From the NCBI GenBank assembly GCA_904063045.1, contig CAJFCJ010000030.1, forward strand, positions 62,001 to 126,000: a stretch of 64,000 nt of DNA, in the 5' to 3' direction. The DNA comes from Dimorphilus gyrociliatus (taxonomy: Eukaryota; Annelida; Polychaeta; Dinophilidae). How positions within the stretch are numbered: the stretch's first letter is position 1; every line of letters starts with the position of its first letter. A program made the translations under genes and the position numbers. Below are positions 25,046 through 37,190 of this stretch, in pieces. The notes beneath the pieces were generated by a model, which saw only the letters and a list, made by a program, of their open reading frames with translations, made no database searches and was not told the origin of the DNA.

Positions 25046-28000
25046 CTACAACTCTTCATGTGGTTCAACTATTCTTAAACGTTCAGAATTTGAATTGAGG
25101 ATCAAATGATAATAAAAATTAACTGTTTGTTCATAATTCTTGACTCCTATTCTTTCGTTTACACCGTGAAATCTTTTTAAATCGGCCATTTTCATTTTAC
25201 TTGGTGAGAAGCGATAAATATTATGTGTTAGATGCCAGTAATGCCGTGTATCTGTATTGGCCACCATTGTGGACGGAGCGGTTATAAGTTTAATATCTGA
25301 GAATACTTGGTTGAGACTTTCGGCTATGGCATGATAACCAAAAGCTGTTTCATCAGAAGGAGAAACTGGAGAAGGGTCTAAAGAAACTTTAACTGTTGTT
25401 TTTATCCTACTATCGCCAATTATTCTAATATCTCTATCTAATACGTCTTTCACGCTATCAGCAGGATGTATTCTATGATTGACACAAGCCTCAGCTTTTG
25501 GGGAAACTACATTATCTTTTATTCCAGATTTGAACTTTGTTACTGCAGTAGTTGTGCGACAAATGGAATCGGTTGACGGTTTTCTGCCAAACGCATATGC
25601 AACCAACGGTCTAAAGAGCCATAGATTTGCTGCAATGACTCGTGCGTAAAAAGGTAACTGTTTGAAAACAATTTTAAAACTGTCATTTACATGTTCTGGA
25701 ATATAAAGGAAGTAATAACTAACGTATGGAGCGAGATGTTCAACGAATTGTCTCTCGGGTCCTGATCCAAAAAGATTTGGTTGTAGTTGATTGTGAAGGC
25801 GTTCAATTGCTTGGGAGAGTATAACGATTGAATTTTCACGCGGTGGCATAGACGAGTGGCCTCCTTCAGTTGTAACTGATAAGTTTAATGTGACAATTCC
25901 TTTTTCAGCAACACTGATCCTGCAAATTGGATTGTTGTTTGCAATTAGTAAACTAATCTTCTTAATTTTAAGTGAACTATTAATAATAGCATTACTATTG
26001 ATGAAGCTTAAAACAATTAAAATATCTTACATAGCAACTGGACTATCCAGTAAGTATTTTGGAACAACATCATCAATGATAAATGTTCCTTCGTCCAATA
26101 AGTATTCCAACTCAACTCCTCGTTTACCCAATAGTTCACCAATACGTTTGGCACCTGTGAAGCCTCCGACCTCTTCATCGTGCCCAAACGCTAAATATAA
26201 AGTCCTTTCGAATTCGAAACCTGATTCCAAAGCGAACGATACAGCCTCCAAAATAGCCTTAGAGGAAGACAATACGATTCAGTAATTATTTATACAAGTT
26301 AACTTTTAGAGCCAAAACTAACCATAACCATATTCTTATCATCTATTGTACCTCTGCTGTAAATGAATCCGTCTATTATCTCCCCAGAGAAGGGCGGAGC
26401 GATCTGTAAGAATCGGAAGATTTTAAACCAGGTTAAACCATTTAAGTATCAAATATCATCAGGCCTAAATATAAGCGTTTGAAAATCGTAGGATTCTCCT
26501 CTATGTCTTGCTGCTAGTGTAAACAGCACTCAAAAACAAATTTAAAAAATGACAACGGAATCGATACCAACAAAGATAGAAAACGCTAAAGTTATCAAGT
26601 CGTTTGATGACGGTTATAATGTCAGAGAAATGACACTCGAAGACGCGGAAACCGTGCAAAATGTAAGTATTTAAAATAAAAGGAAGAGAAAAATGAGGAA
26701 AGACGGAGCATTTTTTAAAATTGCTATAGGCCTTAAACTCATATTTGTAAAACAACCAACAGTGGTTCGCCTCCTCTTATTCGAACGTTTGTAGGCACGA
26801 TTTGTTAGTGGCTCTTAAGACTTTCCCCAGGAATTCAGGGTTCTATATGGGCGAAATAGACGGTGTTACAGTCGCCAGCGCCTTTCGAACAGCTGTTGGT
26901 ACAGGGATATTTTTCGGTAGTTACTATTATGTTAAAAAGGAGTATAGGAAGAGGGGTTTTGGCACTCGCTTGAGAGACCAAGTGGCTAGAGATCATGTTG
27001 GCAACAATATATTAGTTGTTGACGCGACTGACGATAGTAAAACTGCTAATGAGGCAAAATTTGGCTACATTAAGGCTCCCTTTCAAATTGTTCGACTTAG
27101 CGGACCGTCTCGTATTGAGGTATTTCCCTCGAGCGGCAATCGATTATTGCTCCCATTCTTTTCCCCTATGATTCACTATATGAGCAAATAACAAAATCAC
27201 AAAAATAGTAGGAGAAATTGAGGAATAATCTTGTATAAATAGACATAATAAGGTAAAGAGGTAGAAATAATTCTTTTTGGCTTGAAAAATTTAGATTGGT
27301 GTAATTCGATACTACAAAATGATCTATGTAGAATTCTCGCTCAGAATATGTCTTTAAAAAAAATATTTATATGTCTTTGTATAAAGTACAAGAGAGCCAA
27401 AGATAATTGATTTAGGCAGCAGGCAGGCATAGCCACAGAGATAGACGAATCGAGAGAGAGACAGAGAGAGAGAGCCAGAGAGAGAGTAAGAGAGGGTAGG
27501 AGATAGATTGAGTGGGTGGAGAGAGATAGTAAGAAAAAGAAAACAGATATAAATAAGGTCATTGCACTTTTGTAATTTAAAAATTGAGTATATTCATTTT
27601 TATATGGAAAACCCGACTCTAACCGAAATACCTCAATAAAAAAGGTTAAAACTGAAAATATTACTTTCGAAACGATTACTAAAAAGCATTTTGATGATAT
27701 TATTGATTACGACAACAACTGCTACATCCAGGCAAATTATCCAATAAGAAGAGCTTTTCTGTTAAAATGGCTATTCGATATTGAGGGCAGTCGTTCCGTT
27801 GTGGCTTTTGCAAAAGGAAAAATTGTAGGATATGGGCAGAGGAGGCCAACTGAAGGATGCGTTATGCATTTTATAGGGCCTCTATATGCCGATAGTGATG
27901 AAATAGCTATGGGCATACTCTCAGAATTAGGCAAAGGGTTACCAGAAGGTAATAAATTCTATTTACATGCCTACTCTGCCAACAAAAGTTGGATGAAATT

Positions 28001-29789
28001 ATTAAACGAGAAGAGCTATGAAACTGTATTCTCCGCTCAAAGAATGTATTTAAATGGTAATCCGAAAGACTACAAACCAAACGTTTACAGTACTACCTCT
28101 CTTGGGGTTTTATCTTTCTAAGGGAACAGATAGGGGAAGAAAACAAGCATTACTTACCCATTCATTTTCACTTTCAGCGATGGGAACTACATCCATATGA
28201 GCTGTTAGCATGAACGGCTTCAGGGAAGAATTTTTTCCCTCAATTTTATATAAAAGACTATATTCATTGACAATTTCAAACTCGACCAGCGAGCTATTAT
28301 GTAGCAGAGGAAAGCCTGTCAAGTTAAAAATATAATGATGATTAGCTATTTTAAGAAATGAATGTAATAATTGCAGTAACAGCTTCCTGTACTAAAAATC
28401 ATTAAATTTTCAGTTTACTAACCCGGTAAATGGCATTAAAATATTATAAAAAGAATATAGAAAATAACCTGATATCCTACAGATAACACGAAGAGGCAAT
28501 GCCCGCTTTATAGAGCATTGCCCCCAAATTTTTGAAAGTAACTTCAAAATGAATACATAATATTACATAATAATTGATTGAAATGAATACTCTTTTTTTT
28601 TCTTAAAAAGCACACTTCAAGTTGATAATTAGGTTAGAAAAAAATTTCCAAGGTTGAATGACATTTGTTGTGTAGTAACTTAAGAATTACTTGGAAGTAT
28701 GCTATTCTTTGTATGTGATTATAACACATAGCTATTTATAAATAGTGTACTGTTACAATGAATAAATTTTTTGTTAGTCAATTGTAACAGAAAAGGAAGA
28801 ATTCCTCTAAATGCTTAAATTTTGCGCACAAAAAAATCAATTTTTTTCTTATTTATCTCTATAAGTCCTACTAAATTAATAGGTTTGCATAGATACAGAA
28901 ACTACGCCTAGTTTCATTGAATAATTGAGAAAAGTCTATTTATAAGTCTCTTTTTTTAAATGGAATAATAAAGTATATATATGGTAAATATTTTACAACC
29001 AAAACATATTAGTTGTAAAATAGATGCTACTCACTTTAAATGATTAAGCTTTAAAATTTGTGAATGTAAATTATGTGTCACATAGGTTCAATCAGTAACA
29101 AATTGAAATATATTATTGAAATAAATGTCAAAGACCTTGTCATCGGTCAAGTACTTGTCCTTGGAATTTTCCTCATTCTTTTTTTTTTATGATTTAATGA
29201 TTGAGTAACTATTTATAAAATATTGTATAAATTGATTCTCCAGAATGGTTATTATAAAATATTCTTTGGTAAAAAATCTCATCTACGTGCTACATAAGTT
29301 GTTTTAGCTTTACAGACAGTCTGTAGTTGTGAATATTCCCTTTTTCTGAGACAATGCAAATTACTACAGTATGCATTTTTATTTGAAGATGTATATGACA
29401 TTCGTTACGTCGAATTTATTACCCAATAATCAAGTCAATGACTGGTGAAACAAGTTTTTGACCTATGACATCATTATAGGACATACATCGGATATTGACC
29501 TGATCACGTTATATGTATAATACTCACTTTTATATATGAATTGTTGTAATTTTTTCAATTCCTGGAACTCTTGATCTCCCCATTCCCGAGATATTGTTCT
29601 AAATTTGAGAGCATCCTGAAATCGGATCAGTCTATCCCCATTCACATGAATGTAATCTCTGTCTTGTTTTTTACAAACAACCCTCGCCTGAGGTCTAGGT
29701 TTAATCGACAGTGTTCTTATTAGAAGAATAAGTCCAATGATTGCAGAAAAAGTTCCAACTGTTGAAATTGTGATCGTTTTCAACTTCAT
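25046..29789 (-). CDS. PM20D1: N-fatty-acyl-amino acid synthase/hydrolase PM20D1
   Basis: This M20-family metalloenzyme makes and hydrolyses N-fatty-acyl amino acids; the vertebrate form is secreted. Five exons, read downward: 29789-29528, 28315-28158, 26403-26323, 26257-26031 and 25919-25046. All phases match and give 533 residues (about 500 in human). The N terminus has a hydrophobic helix (IIGLILLIRTL) that may be a signal anchor. Metal and catalytic residues are present: TAHMDVVP, RGTIDDKN, GHDEEVGG, LLDEGTF and the late NTDTRHY. The C terminus PHEEL parallels the vertebrate end. The two 5' introns are long (1.2 and 1.75 kb). The 1.75 kb intron contains a whole GNAT gene on the other strand. 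The start is shared-promoter style with ALDH1L2, 275 bp away. Confidence 0.94.
26549..28121 (+). CDS. GNAT acyltransferase nested in PM20D1
   Basis: Three exons (26549-26662, 26763-27119, 27645-28121), all phase 0, give 315 residues. The N-terminal half is a GNAT domain: FGSYYYVKKEYRKRGFGT carries the R-x-x-G-x-G acetyl-CoA loop, followed by NEAKFGYIKAPFQ. The C-terminal half (VVAFAKGKIVGYG, IGPLYADSDEIAMGIL, then YSANKSWMKLLNEKSYE) matches the second domain of two-domain invertebrate GNATs of the YitH/DUF1248 type. Substrate is unknown; related proteins are often annotated as glycine N-acyltransferase-like, which is only a family hint. The gene lies wholly in a PM20D1 intron on the opposite strand, with its stop 36 bp from a PM20D1 exon. 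Intron 2 (525 bp) holds a GA microsatellite. Confidence 0.82.
27451..27530. repeat. Imperfect (GA)n tract in an intron
   Basis: A purine run of GAGA units broken by ACA, CCA and GTA steps, inside intron 2 of the nested GNAT gene and therefore also inside a PM20D1 intron. Confidence 0.8.
28316..29527 (-). other. First intron of PM20D1, no gene seen
   Basis: A 1.2 kb AT-rich intron between the first and second coding exons of PM20D1. No coding potential is recognised on either strand. Confidence 0.6.
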
Positions 29790-30064
29790 TGCTCTCTCAC
29801 CAGCTTTCGGCGCGATCTCCTTCGAAGCTTAATATCTGTGTCCTGATAAGACTATCTCTTCAAGTATCGATACTTGCTATTATTTTAATTTAATCATGAA
29901 AACTCGGCCATAAAAATTTCCCTGTAATAATTAATAGAGTGAAACGTCTGACGTTCTTATTCATAAGAACACTGCGTAGCTGCTAAAGTCGAAATGGTAT
30001 TCCATTTCGTTCGCGTAGTCCAGAATCCTAACTCGAAAACGTGGTTGGTCTATTTTAACAAATT
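29790..30064. promoter_or_regulatory. Divergent promoter PM20D1 / ALDH1L2 with palindromes
   Basis: 275 bp separate the two start codons. Inside are two perfect inverted repeats. GTTCTTAT-TC-ATAAGAAC lies at 29953-29970 (8 bp arms, 2 bp spacer), and CGAAATGG-TATT-CCATTTCG at 29990-30009 (8 bp arms, 4 bp spacer). The motif GCGTAG occurs twice nearby (29974-29979 and 30013-30018). The palindromes could be dimeric transcription-factor sites. Confidence 0.55.
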
Positions 30065-33000
30065 ATGTGGTCTATAAGCAAAAGTATACGTAGATTCTCA
30101 ACTGCAGCTGTAAGTGATTAAATATCACATACCAATAGTGATATCAATTTATAGATATGATGAAAATTTAAGTTTTTATTAATTAGACTTTTCCTTTCCT
30201 TTTTTGCCTATATAATAGAGACGGCTTGACCAACTGAAAGTTGCAATTATAGGTCAAAGTCAATTTGGAGCTGAAGTGTACAATCTCGTTAAGTCTAAGC
30301 ATAACATTGTTGGAGTTTTCACTGTGCCTGACATTCAAGGACGACCTGATCCATTAGGTATGCTTATGTCTTCAGTTTAAAGGGCACTCAATGTGAAATT
30401 CTACATTTATTTCTGTATTTATAAAATTTTTAATAATAACAGCTGCCGTTGCGGAAGAAGATGGTACTCCGGTTTTTAAGTTTAAACGCTGGAGGCAAAA
30501 GGGACAAGCCCTGCCAGATGTTCTCGATCAATACAAGAGTGTGGGTGCAAATTTAAACGTTCTCCCATTTTGTACTCAATTTATACCAATGGAAGTTATT
30601 ACTCATCCTAAACATCAAAGTATTTGCTATCACCCTTCGATACTTCCCAGACATAGAGGTGGATCAGCTATCAATTGGACACTAATTGAAGGTGATAAGA
30701 AAGGTGGATTTTCCATTTTTTGGGCTGATGACGGGCTAGATACCGGACCAATTCTGCTTCAAAGGCAGTGCACAATTGAAGCTGCAGATACTGTAGACCG
30801 TCTATACAATCGCTTCCTTTATCCAGAAGGTATTAAGGCAATGGGAGAAGCCGTTGACATGGTTGCCGCAGAAACTGCTCCGAAACTTGTGCAAACTGAA
30901 GAAGGGGCAACTTACGATCCTCTTTGCAGAAAAAACACAGCTGAAATTAACTTTAACAACTCTGCCTGGTCCATTCATAATTTCATCAGAGGACACGATA
31001 AAGTTCCTGGTGCGTGGGGTATAATAAACGGCGAAAAAGTTACCATGTACGGTTCAAGTATGTGGATTGGAGAACCACCTACTGGAGAAATATTGAAAAT
31101 CAACGGATTAACATCTCCAGCAATCGTACATAGTGATGGCTTAGCTATACAAGGAACTGACGGAAAATGGGTAAGAGCTCTTAATTTTTTCACTTTTAAT
31201 AGCAAGACTCATTATATTAAATTTTTTTTATAAAAAGTTAAGTGTTGCTCAATTGCAATTCGAGAATGGAAAGATGATCAAAGCTAGTAAGTTTGGTGAA
31301 GATGAAGAAGCCGTTGTAATTGAATTTACTGAAGAAGAAAAACAATATGAAAATACAATTAAGGTAATGCAAATTTTCAGTTAGCTGAATTTATTGTGAT
31401 ATAATAAAGTTTTATATTTTAATTATTTCATCTATAGGATATTTGGAAAGGAATTTTGAGTAATGATAATATCGTGGGTGATTCTGATTTCTTCAAGATG
31501 GGCGCCGGTTCTATGGAAGTTGTACGTCTCGTTGAAGAAGTAAAATCACGTTGCGATGGTATTACTTTGGCCAATGAGGAAGTTTATATGGCAACTTCTT
31601 TTGACGAATTTGTTAGAGCTGTTATCCTCAAAGGTAGAGGAGGCGATGCAGTTGCCGAAATCGAGTATGATGCTGTCAAAATCCATGCCAATGATATGGA
31701 TCTAAGTTTTCCAAATCAAATCTTCATTAACAATAAATTTATGGATTCTTCGGATGGAAATACTTTCGAAACAATCGACCCAACAACTGAAAAAGTCATA
31801 ACTAAAGTTTCCAAGGCAACAAAAAAAGATGTTGACAAGGCAGTTGAAGCTGCGAGAAAAGCATTTGAAGAGGGAGAATGGGGAAAAATGAATGCTAGAG
31901 ATAGAGGTCAACTTATGTACAGATTAGCAGATTTAATGGACCAACACAAAGAAGAGTTGGCAACTCTTGAGTCTATGGATAGCGGGGCTGTTTATACTCT
32001 TGCTCTCAAAACTCATATTGGTATGTCAGTCGACACTTTTAGATACTTTGCTGGATGGTGCGATAAGATTCAAGGTACAACTATCCCAATAAACAATGCT
32101 AGACCAAACAAAAATTTGACATACACCAAAAGGGAACCAATTGGAGTATGTGGTATTATTACGCCATGGAATTATCCACTTATGATGCTTGCCTGGAAAA
32201 TGGCTGCGTGCCTCGCAGCAGGAAATACAGTTGTTCTAAAACCAGCTCAAGTAACACCTCTTACTTCGTTAAAATTTTGCGAATTGGCTGCCAAGGCTGG
32301 TTTTCCCCCAGGTGTAGTAAATGTTGTTCCAGGATCGGGATCTGTTTGCGGACAAGCTATTGCCGATCATCCGAAAGTTAGGAAGCTAGGTTTCACTGGC
32401 TCAACCCCGATTGGAAAAACTATCATGGAAAGCTGCGCAAGCAACATTAAAAAAGTATCTTTGGAGTTGGGCGGAAAATCTCCCCTTATGATTTTCAGTG
32501 ATTGTGATATGGATAAAGCTGTTCGAAACGCATGTAGTGGAGTTTTCTTTAACAAGGGAGAAAATTGCATTGCTGCTGGTCGTTTGTTTGTGGAAGAAAA
32601 AATTCATGATGAATTTGTTGAAAGAGTTGTTGCTGAAGTGAAGAAAATGAAAATTGGAAATCCTCTGAATAGAGATACAGATCACGGACCTCAGAACCAC
32701 AAAGCTCATTTGGATAAACTTCTTGAGTACTGTGACATTGGTGTTCAAGAGGGCGCTACATTGGTATACGGTGGAAAGCGAGCTGACATGCCCGGCTTAT
32801 TTATGGAACCAACTATTTTTACCGACGTTGAAGATCATATGATGGTAGCTCAAGAAGAATCTTTTGGACCTATCATGATTATATCCAAATTCCGTGAAAG
32901 TGAAATGGATGATATGTTAAAGAGAGCTAACAATACGGAATTTGGTCTGGCGTCTGGTGTATTCTCCAATGATATTAATAAAGCGCTATATGTAGCCGAC

Positions 33001-33223
33001 AACATTCAAGCAGGCACTGTTTTCGTTAATACCTACAATAAAACCGATGTTGCCGCTCCTTTTGGAGGATTTAAGCAATCTGGATTTGGCAAAGATTTGG
33101 GTAATTATAACGTCTTAATATATTTATAAGCATTCCGTAAAATTTTAAATGTCTTTTTCTTAATTAGGCCAAGAAGCACTGAATGAATATTTGAAGACAA
33201 AAGCTGTTACAGTTGAATATTAA
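30065..33223 (+). CDS. ALDH1L2: Mitochondrial 10-formyltetrahydrofolate dehydrogenase
   Basis: This enzyme oxidises 10-formyl-THF to THF and CO2, making NADPH. Six exons: 30065-30109, 30219-30357, 30443-31170, 31238-31363, 31438-33100 and 33168-33223. They join in frame to 918 residues (923 in human ALDH1L2). Exon 1 encodes [15 protein letters not shown], a basic amphipathic mitochondrial leader. Next is the formyltransferase/hydrolase domain with [18 protein letters not shown] and the catalytic aspartate in ADDGLDTGP. Then comes the acyl-carrier-like domain with the phosphopantetheine serine in [10 protein letters not shown]. The aldehyde dehydrogenase domain has [17 protein letters not shown] (general base Glu) and [11 protein letters not shown] (nucleophile Cys). 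It ends [12 protein letters not shown], as in vertebrates. A poly(A) signal lies at 33281. Confidence 0.96.
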
Positions 33224-33852
33224 ATGAAGCTTGTATTAATTTTGATATACATTTGCTATCAAATGCCATACAATTAAAGTAATAAAAATCTTTGCTTAAA
33301 TAAAACTGTAGAATAATATTTTTAATTTTTTCAAATTTTTTCAATTAACGATGAAAGCTTTACTATTTTGATTGATTTTTCAAAAAACTATCACACATGA
33401 ACAACGCTTGAACTACTTTTTCTAATTTAACTCTATTTAGTTACTTTTTAAATACAGTAACATGGGTATATCTATTTTTCAAACATAACCGAGCGATAAT
33501 ATAATAAGCTCTTTAAGTCATTGTTGATATATTTTTTAATATTTACAAAACATATGCTTTCCCAATTGAGTTGAATTACTTTGCTAAAATTTAAATTATC
33601 GTTCTTCAATGATATTAGAGTAATATAAAAAAAATAAAGATATATTTCTTCTACACAAATAGTGGGAAATCGAAGAAAAATGTTAGATTTACAAGTTTCT
33701 TTTGAGATACTATACTTTGCATAGTTTATATAAAAATAAAATATTATAAACTAAATATTTAAAAAGAATTAATAAGAAATGTTCAGAAACTGTAGTGTAC
33801 TCTGATAATTAAACACGATCCTTATCAAAAGAAAATTACGAAACATTCCAAC
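33224..33852. other. ALDH1L2 3' UTR and HACD3 upstream region
   Basis: 629 bp of AT-rich DNA. AATAAA at 33281-33286 probably ends ALDH1L2. The rest leads to the HACD3 start and shows nothing recognisable. Confidence 0.5.
33281..33286 (+). terminator. Poly(A) signal, ALDH1L2
   Basis: AATAAA 58 bp after the stop codon. Confidence 0.5.
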
Positions 33853-35611
33853 ATGGCTGAGGTCAAAAAACCGACTGTCTTCTGGGGACAAAATAAAAGC
33901 CAAATTTCTTTGAAAGTTGATTTGCAAAATATTATTGTTAGTATTTAACTGTTGTTAATTGATATTTTTAAAATAATGTTTGAAAAATATATATTGTAGG
34001 ATGGTCCTAATGTGGAAATCACCGAAGACAAAGTTACGTTCTCAGCAACAACTCGTTCACCAAACAATGGAATAAACAAATACGAATTTGAAATCGTTTT
34101 TTATTTACCAATTGATCCAGAGGTGTTATTTAAACCATACTTTTTAATAATTAACGCTATTTAAAAAAATTAACAAATTAATTCTCTTAGTTTAAATTAA
34201 TCTTAAATACTTGTACATAGACGGTTTTTAATATTCTAACTAATTAACAAACATATTATAGTAGACTATGATTTATATTCTAAAAGGAAAAGATTTCTTT
34301 TTTATAAAAGTTAACTAATGAAATTATTTATTAAGAAAAATGGTCTATGATAAAAACAGTGAACTTTGAAAACATATTATCTTTTGATATAAAATGTATC
34401 TTTATTTACGATTAAATAACTTTTTAATTTTTTTAGAATTCGACATGGCAAGCTAAACCTCTTAATGTTTTATTTGACCTTCGAAAAGTAGGAGAAGAAA
34501 CATGGCAAAGATTGACTTTTGAACAAAAAAAATTGTTTTGGTTGAAAATAGACTTTGACAAAGTTCACTATAGTGATTCAGAAGATGAAAAGAAGCCTAG
34601 CTTTGAAGATTTGAGAAAACTAGATGATTTATTAAAAGACAATAAAGAAGCAGATAAAAGTTCTAAAATTAAATTTCGAATAGTTTATTTATTCTTATTT
34701 AGTATGTTTCAATGGATTGGATATAACTATGTAATTCTGGGATTATTTGCGTGTATGAGTGTAAAAAGTTCCGAAGGTAATTAGTGAAATCTTAATCTTA
34801 ATTACAGTATATCTGTATTTATTTTGTATATATTTTGTTTAGGTTCTTTAAATCTGGCATATAAATTTGTGGAGAAGCCATTGAAATTATGTCAAATTGC
34901 GTCGTGTATGGAAATCGTACATTCTTTATTAGGCCTTACAAAAGGATCTATCGTTGCACCTTTGATGCAAGTTTTTGGTCGTAATTTTGCTTTGTTTGTT
35001 GTGTTATCATCAGAAGAACGACTACACAATAATAGTCTTAATTGGTATTTATTTTTTGCATGGTCGATAGTTGAAGCAGTCAGGTAAAACTTTATATACT
35101 TCAATCTATTGTTAGAATTAATTTTATATGAATTCCTGCTTTTAAAGGTTTCCATACTACATGTTTACCTTATTGAAAAAGGAATATAAATGGTTAACTT
35201 GGTTACGATACACCATATGGATTCCATTGTATTCTATGGGTGGAGTAAGTGAAGGTAATTTACTGAAAATACTGCAATAATGGAATTACCTGTAATATGC
35301 CGTAAATTTTATTATTAAAATATTTAGCTCTTCTCTTCCTAAGAGCGATTTCGTATTTCGAAGAAACTGAAAAATGGTCTATTTCTCTGCCTAATGTATT
35401 CAATTTCTCCTTCTACTTTCCATATTATTTAAAAGTTCATCTTGTTGGACTTTTTATAGGTTTGTTTAACAATATTACAAATTTCAACTCATGAATATTC
35501 AATATATATTTACAATTATTTTCTTTCTATTTAGGAATTTCATTTTTAATGAAACATATGATGGTAGCTAGAAAAAAGAAATTAGGTGGTGGAAAAGCTA
35601 AACTTCATTAG
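33853..35611 (+). CDS. HACD3: Very-long-chain 3-hydroxyacyl-CoA dehydratase 3
   Basis: This enzyme removes water from 3-hydroxyacyl-CoA, the third step of the very-long-chain fatty acid elongation cycle in the ER. The N terminus (MAEVKKPTVFWGQNKSQISL) is the p23/CS-like domain found in HACD3 but not in HACD1 or HACD2. It extends through TWQAKPLNVLFDLRKVG. An acidic linker follows, then six membrane helices. The active-site pair is the Tyr in IPLYSMGG and the Glu in VSEALLF (about 35225-35345, split by an intron), as in yeast Phs1. The tail ends KAKLH, a KxKxx ER-retrieval signal. Exons are small; one intron (about 34123-34436) is longer than the others. A poly(A) signal AATAAA lies at 35818. 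Confidence 0.95.
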
Positions 35612-35817
35612 AAAAAAATTTGTCTTTTTGCTACTATGATGTTGTGCATGCTAAAAGTTTTATTTTAAATTGTTCATATCAAAATTAGATAGAATGTAGT
35701 ATCATACAATAATTTTAATTTCTCTTTATTATTTTCCATTTAGTCTGCTGAAGAAACTGTAAAGAAGACAAATAAGAAGAGGTTATAGCCTCTTTTTTAA
35801 ACCTTACAAAACACATG

Positions 35818-35823
35818 AATAAA
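35818..35823 (+). terminator. Poly(A) signal, HACD3
   Basis: AATAAA about 205 bp after the stop codon. Confidence 0.45.
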
Positions 35824-36712
35824 ATTTCATTTTCATAGAATGAAAGTTTTAATGAGATATGGAAAATTGTGTTTTAGTAACAATTTTCTAAAAGTAATGG
35901 ATTTAATCTTAGTCGGAATTAACTGTACTTTGAACTACATTCAATAATAATCCAAATTTAAAACATTAAAATTAGAATGTATAGTCTAATTTTCCGATTA
36001 AAAACATCAAGTTTGTCTTTAGAAAATTGATTTGTCCTCATTCCTTTCAGATTATCACAAACCTAATAAATTTCATTTGCTATTTACCATATAATTCTAT
36101 TATTCTAAAGTCATGTGATAAAACAAAATACTGATCATACTAAATGTTTAATTCTTTCGTAAATACAGACAAACAAATGCGTTTTAAAAGTTATTACTTC
36201 CGTTTTAAATACAAAATATATTGAAAATAGTTTGCCCATCTACGCATAAAACTTTCTCGTATGAACGATTTACCGCCAGATGTATAAATGTACAGTAATA
36301 TTTTATCTTATTATTCTATATATTGAAAAGAATATTCTAATTACGTCATCAGTAATCATCATTTTATTATTTGAATTAAAAGGAGAGTGTAAGATTTGAG
36401 TGTTAAAGATCAGCTAGGCTGGAGATTACACAACCTGTTACACTTATAGAATCACGTAGCATACAGTATTAAGATAATTGGAAAAGATAACGTTATATAA
36501 CAATTTCTTTTGGTTTCTTTTAAGAAGACGATTTATTAATATTCAATTCGTATAACATATATTCAAGTCTGTTACAGTTATTTATCGATTATAAGAGGTG
36601 TTTTAAAGCCAAATACAATATTCAAAGCTGACATATCGAATAGTTTTTCATTAGTTTCTTTTTTTTCTCATCAGTATCTCTTTCTCTCATATCATACTCC
36701 ATCCTACTCTAC

Positions 36713-36744
36713 TTTCTCTCTCTCTCTCTCTCTATCTCTCTCTG
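36713..36744. repeat. (CT)n microsatellite
   Basis: CT dinucleotide run with one interruption, in intergenic DNA. Confidence 0.8.
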
Positions 36745-37190
36745 CTTATCATACTTTCTTAAAAACTTTTTAAACTTTATGTATAAATTTTATAAGCCTA
36801 TAGATATTGAATATAAACTAATGAAATGCACTCTCTTCCAAAGTTGCACTACACTTGAGAGATATTGCCATTTTTCTTAAAACGTATGGTAGAAGGAAAC
36901 GATAAACTTTCAACTTGTTTGTTTTCTAGTATCTTCTTTTGCAGTTGTATCAATTAAGAAAAAGTAAGATATATATATAAAGAGACTATTACATAATCTA
37001 TAATAATAGCGCCAATTTAAGTCAATTATGCTAGTAAATTCGCTAAAAAAAGTCTCCTACAGATAAAATTGATATTTTGACTAGGTGTCGTTACTGGTTT
37101 AAATAATTTATTATTCACTTACAATCGGGCACTTAACAAGCATCAAAGATCTATAAGAAATCTGAAAAGAAATATATCTAATAGTAAAAG

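Larger units (their letters stand above)
35612..37190. other. Intergenic region between HACD3 and the MFSD4-like gene
   Basis: 1.58 kb of AT-rich DNA with the HACD3 poly(A) signal (35818-35823) and a CT microsatellite at 36713-36744. I see no gene; the promoter of the next gene should lie near its 3' end. Confidence 0.5.

Noticed and set aside
29953-30009. Palindromes as rho-independent terminators
   Set aside because: The window is eukaryotic and the palindromes lie between two divergent start codons.
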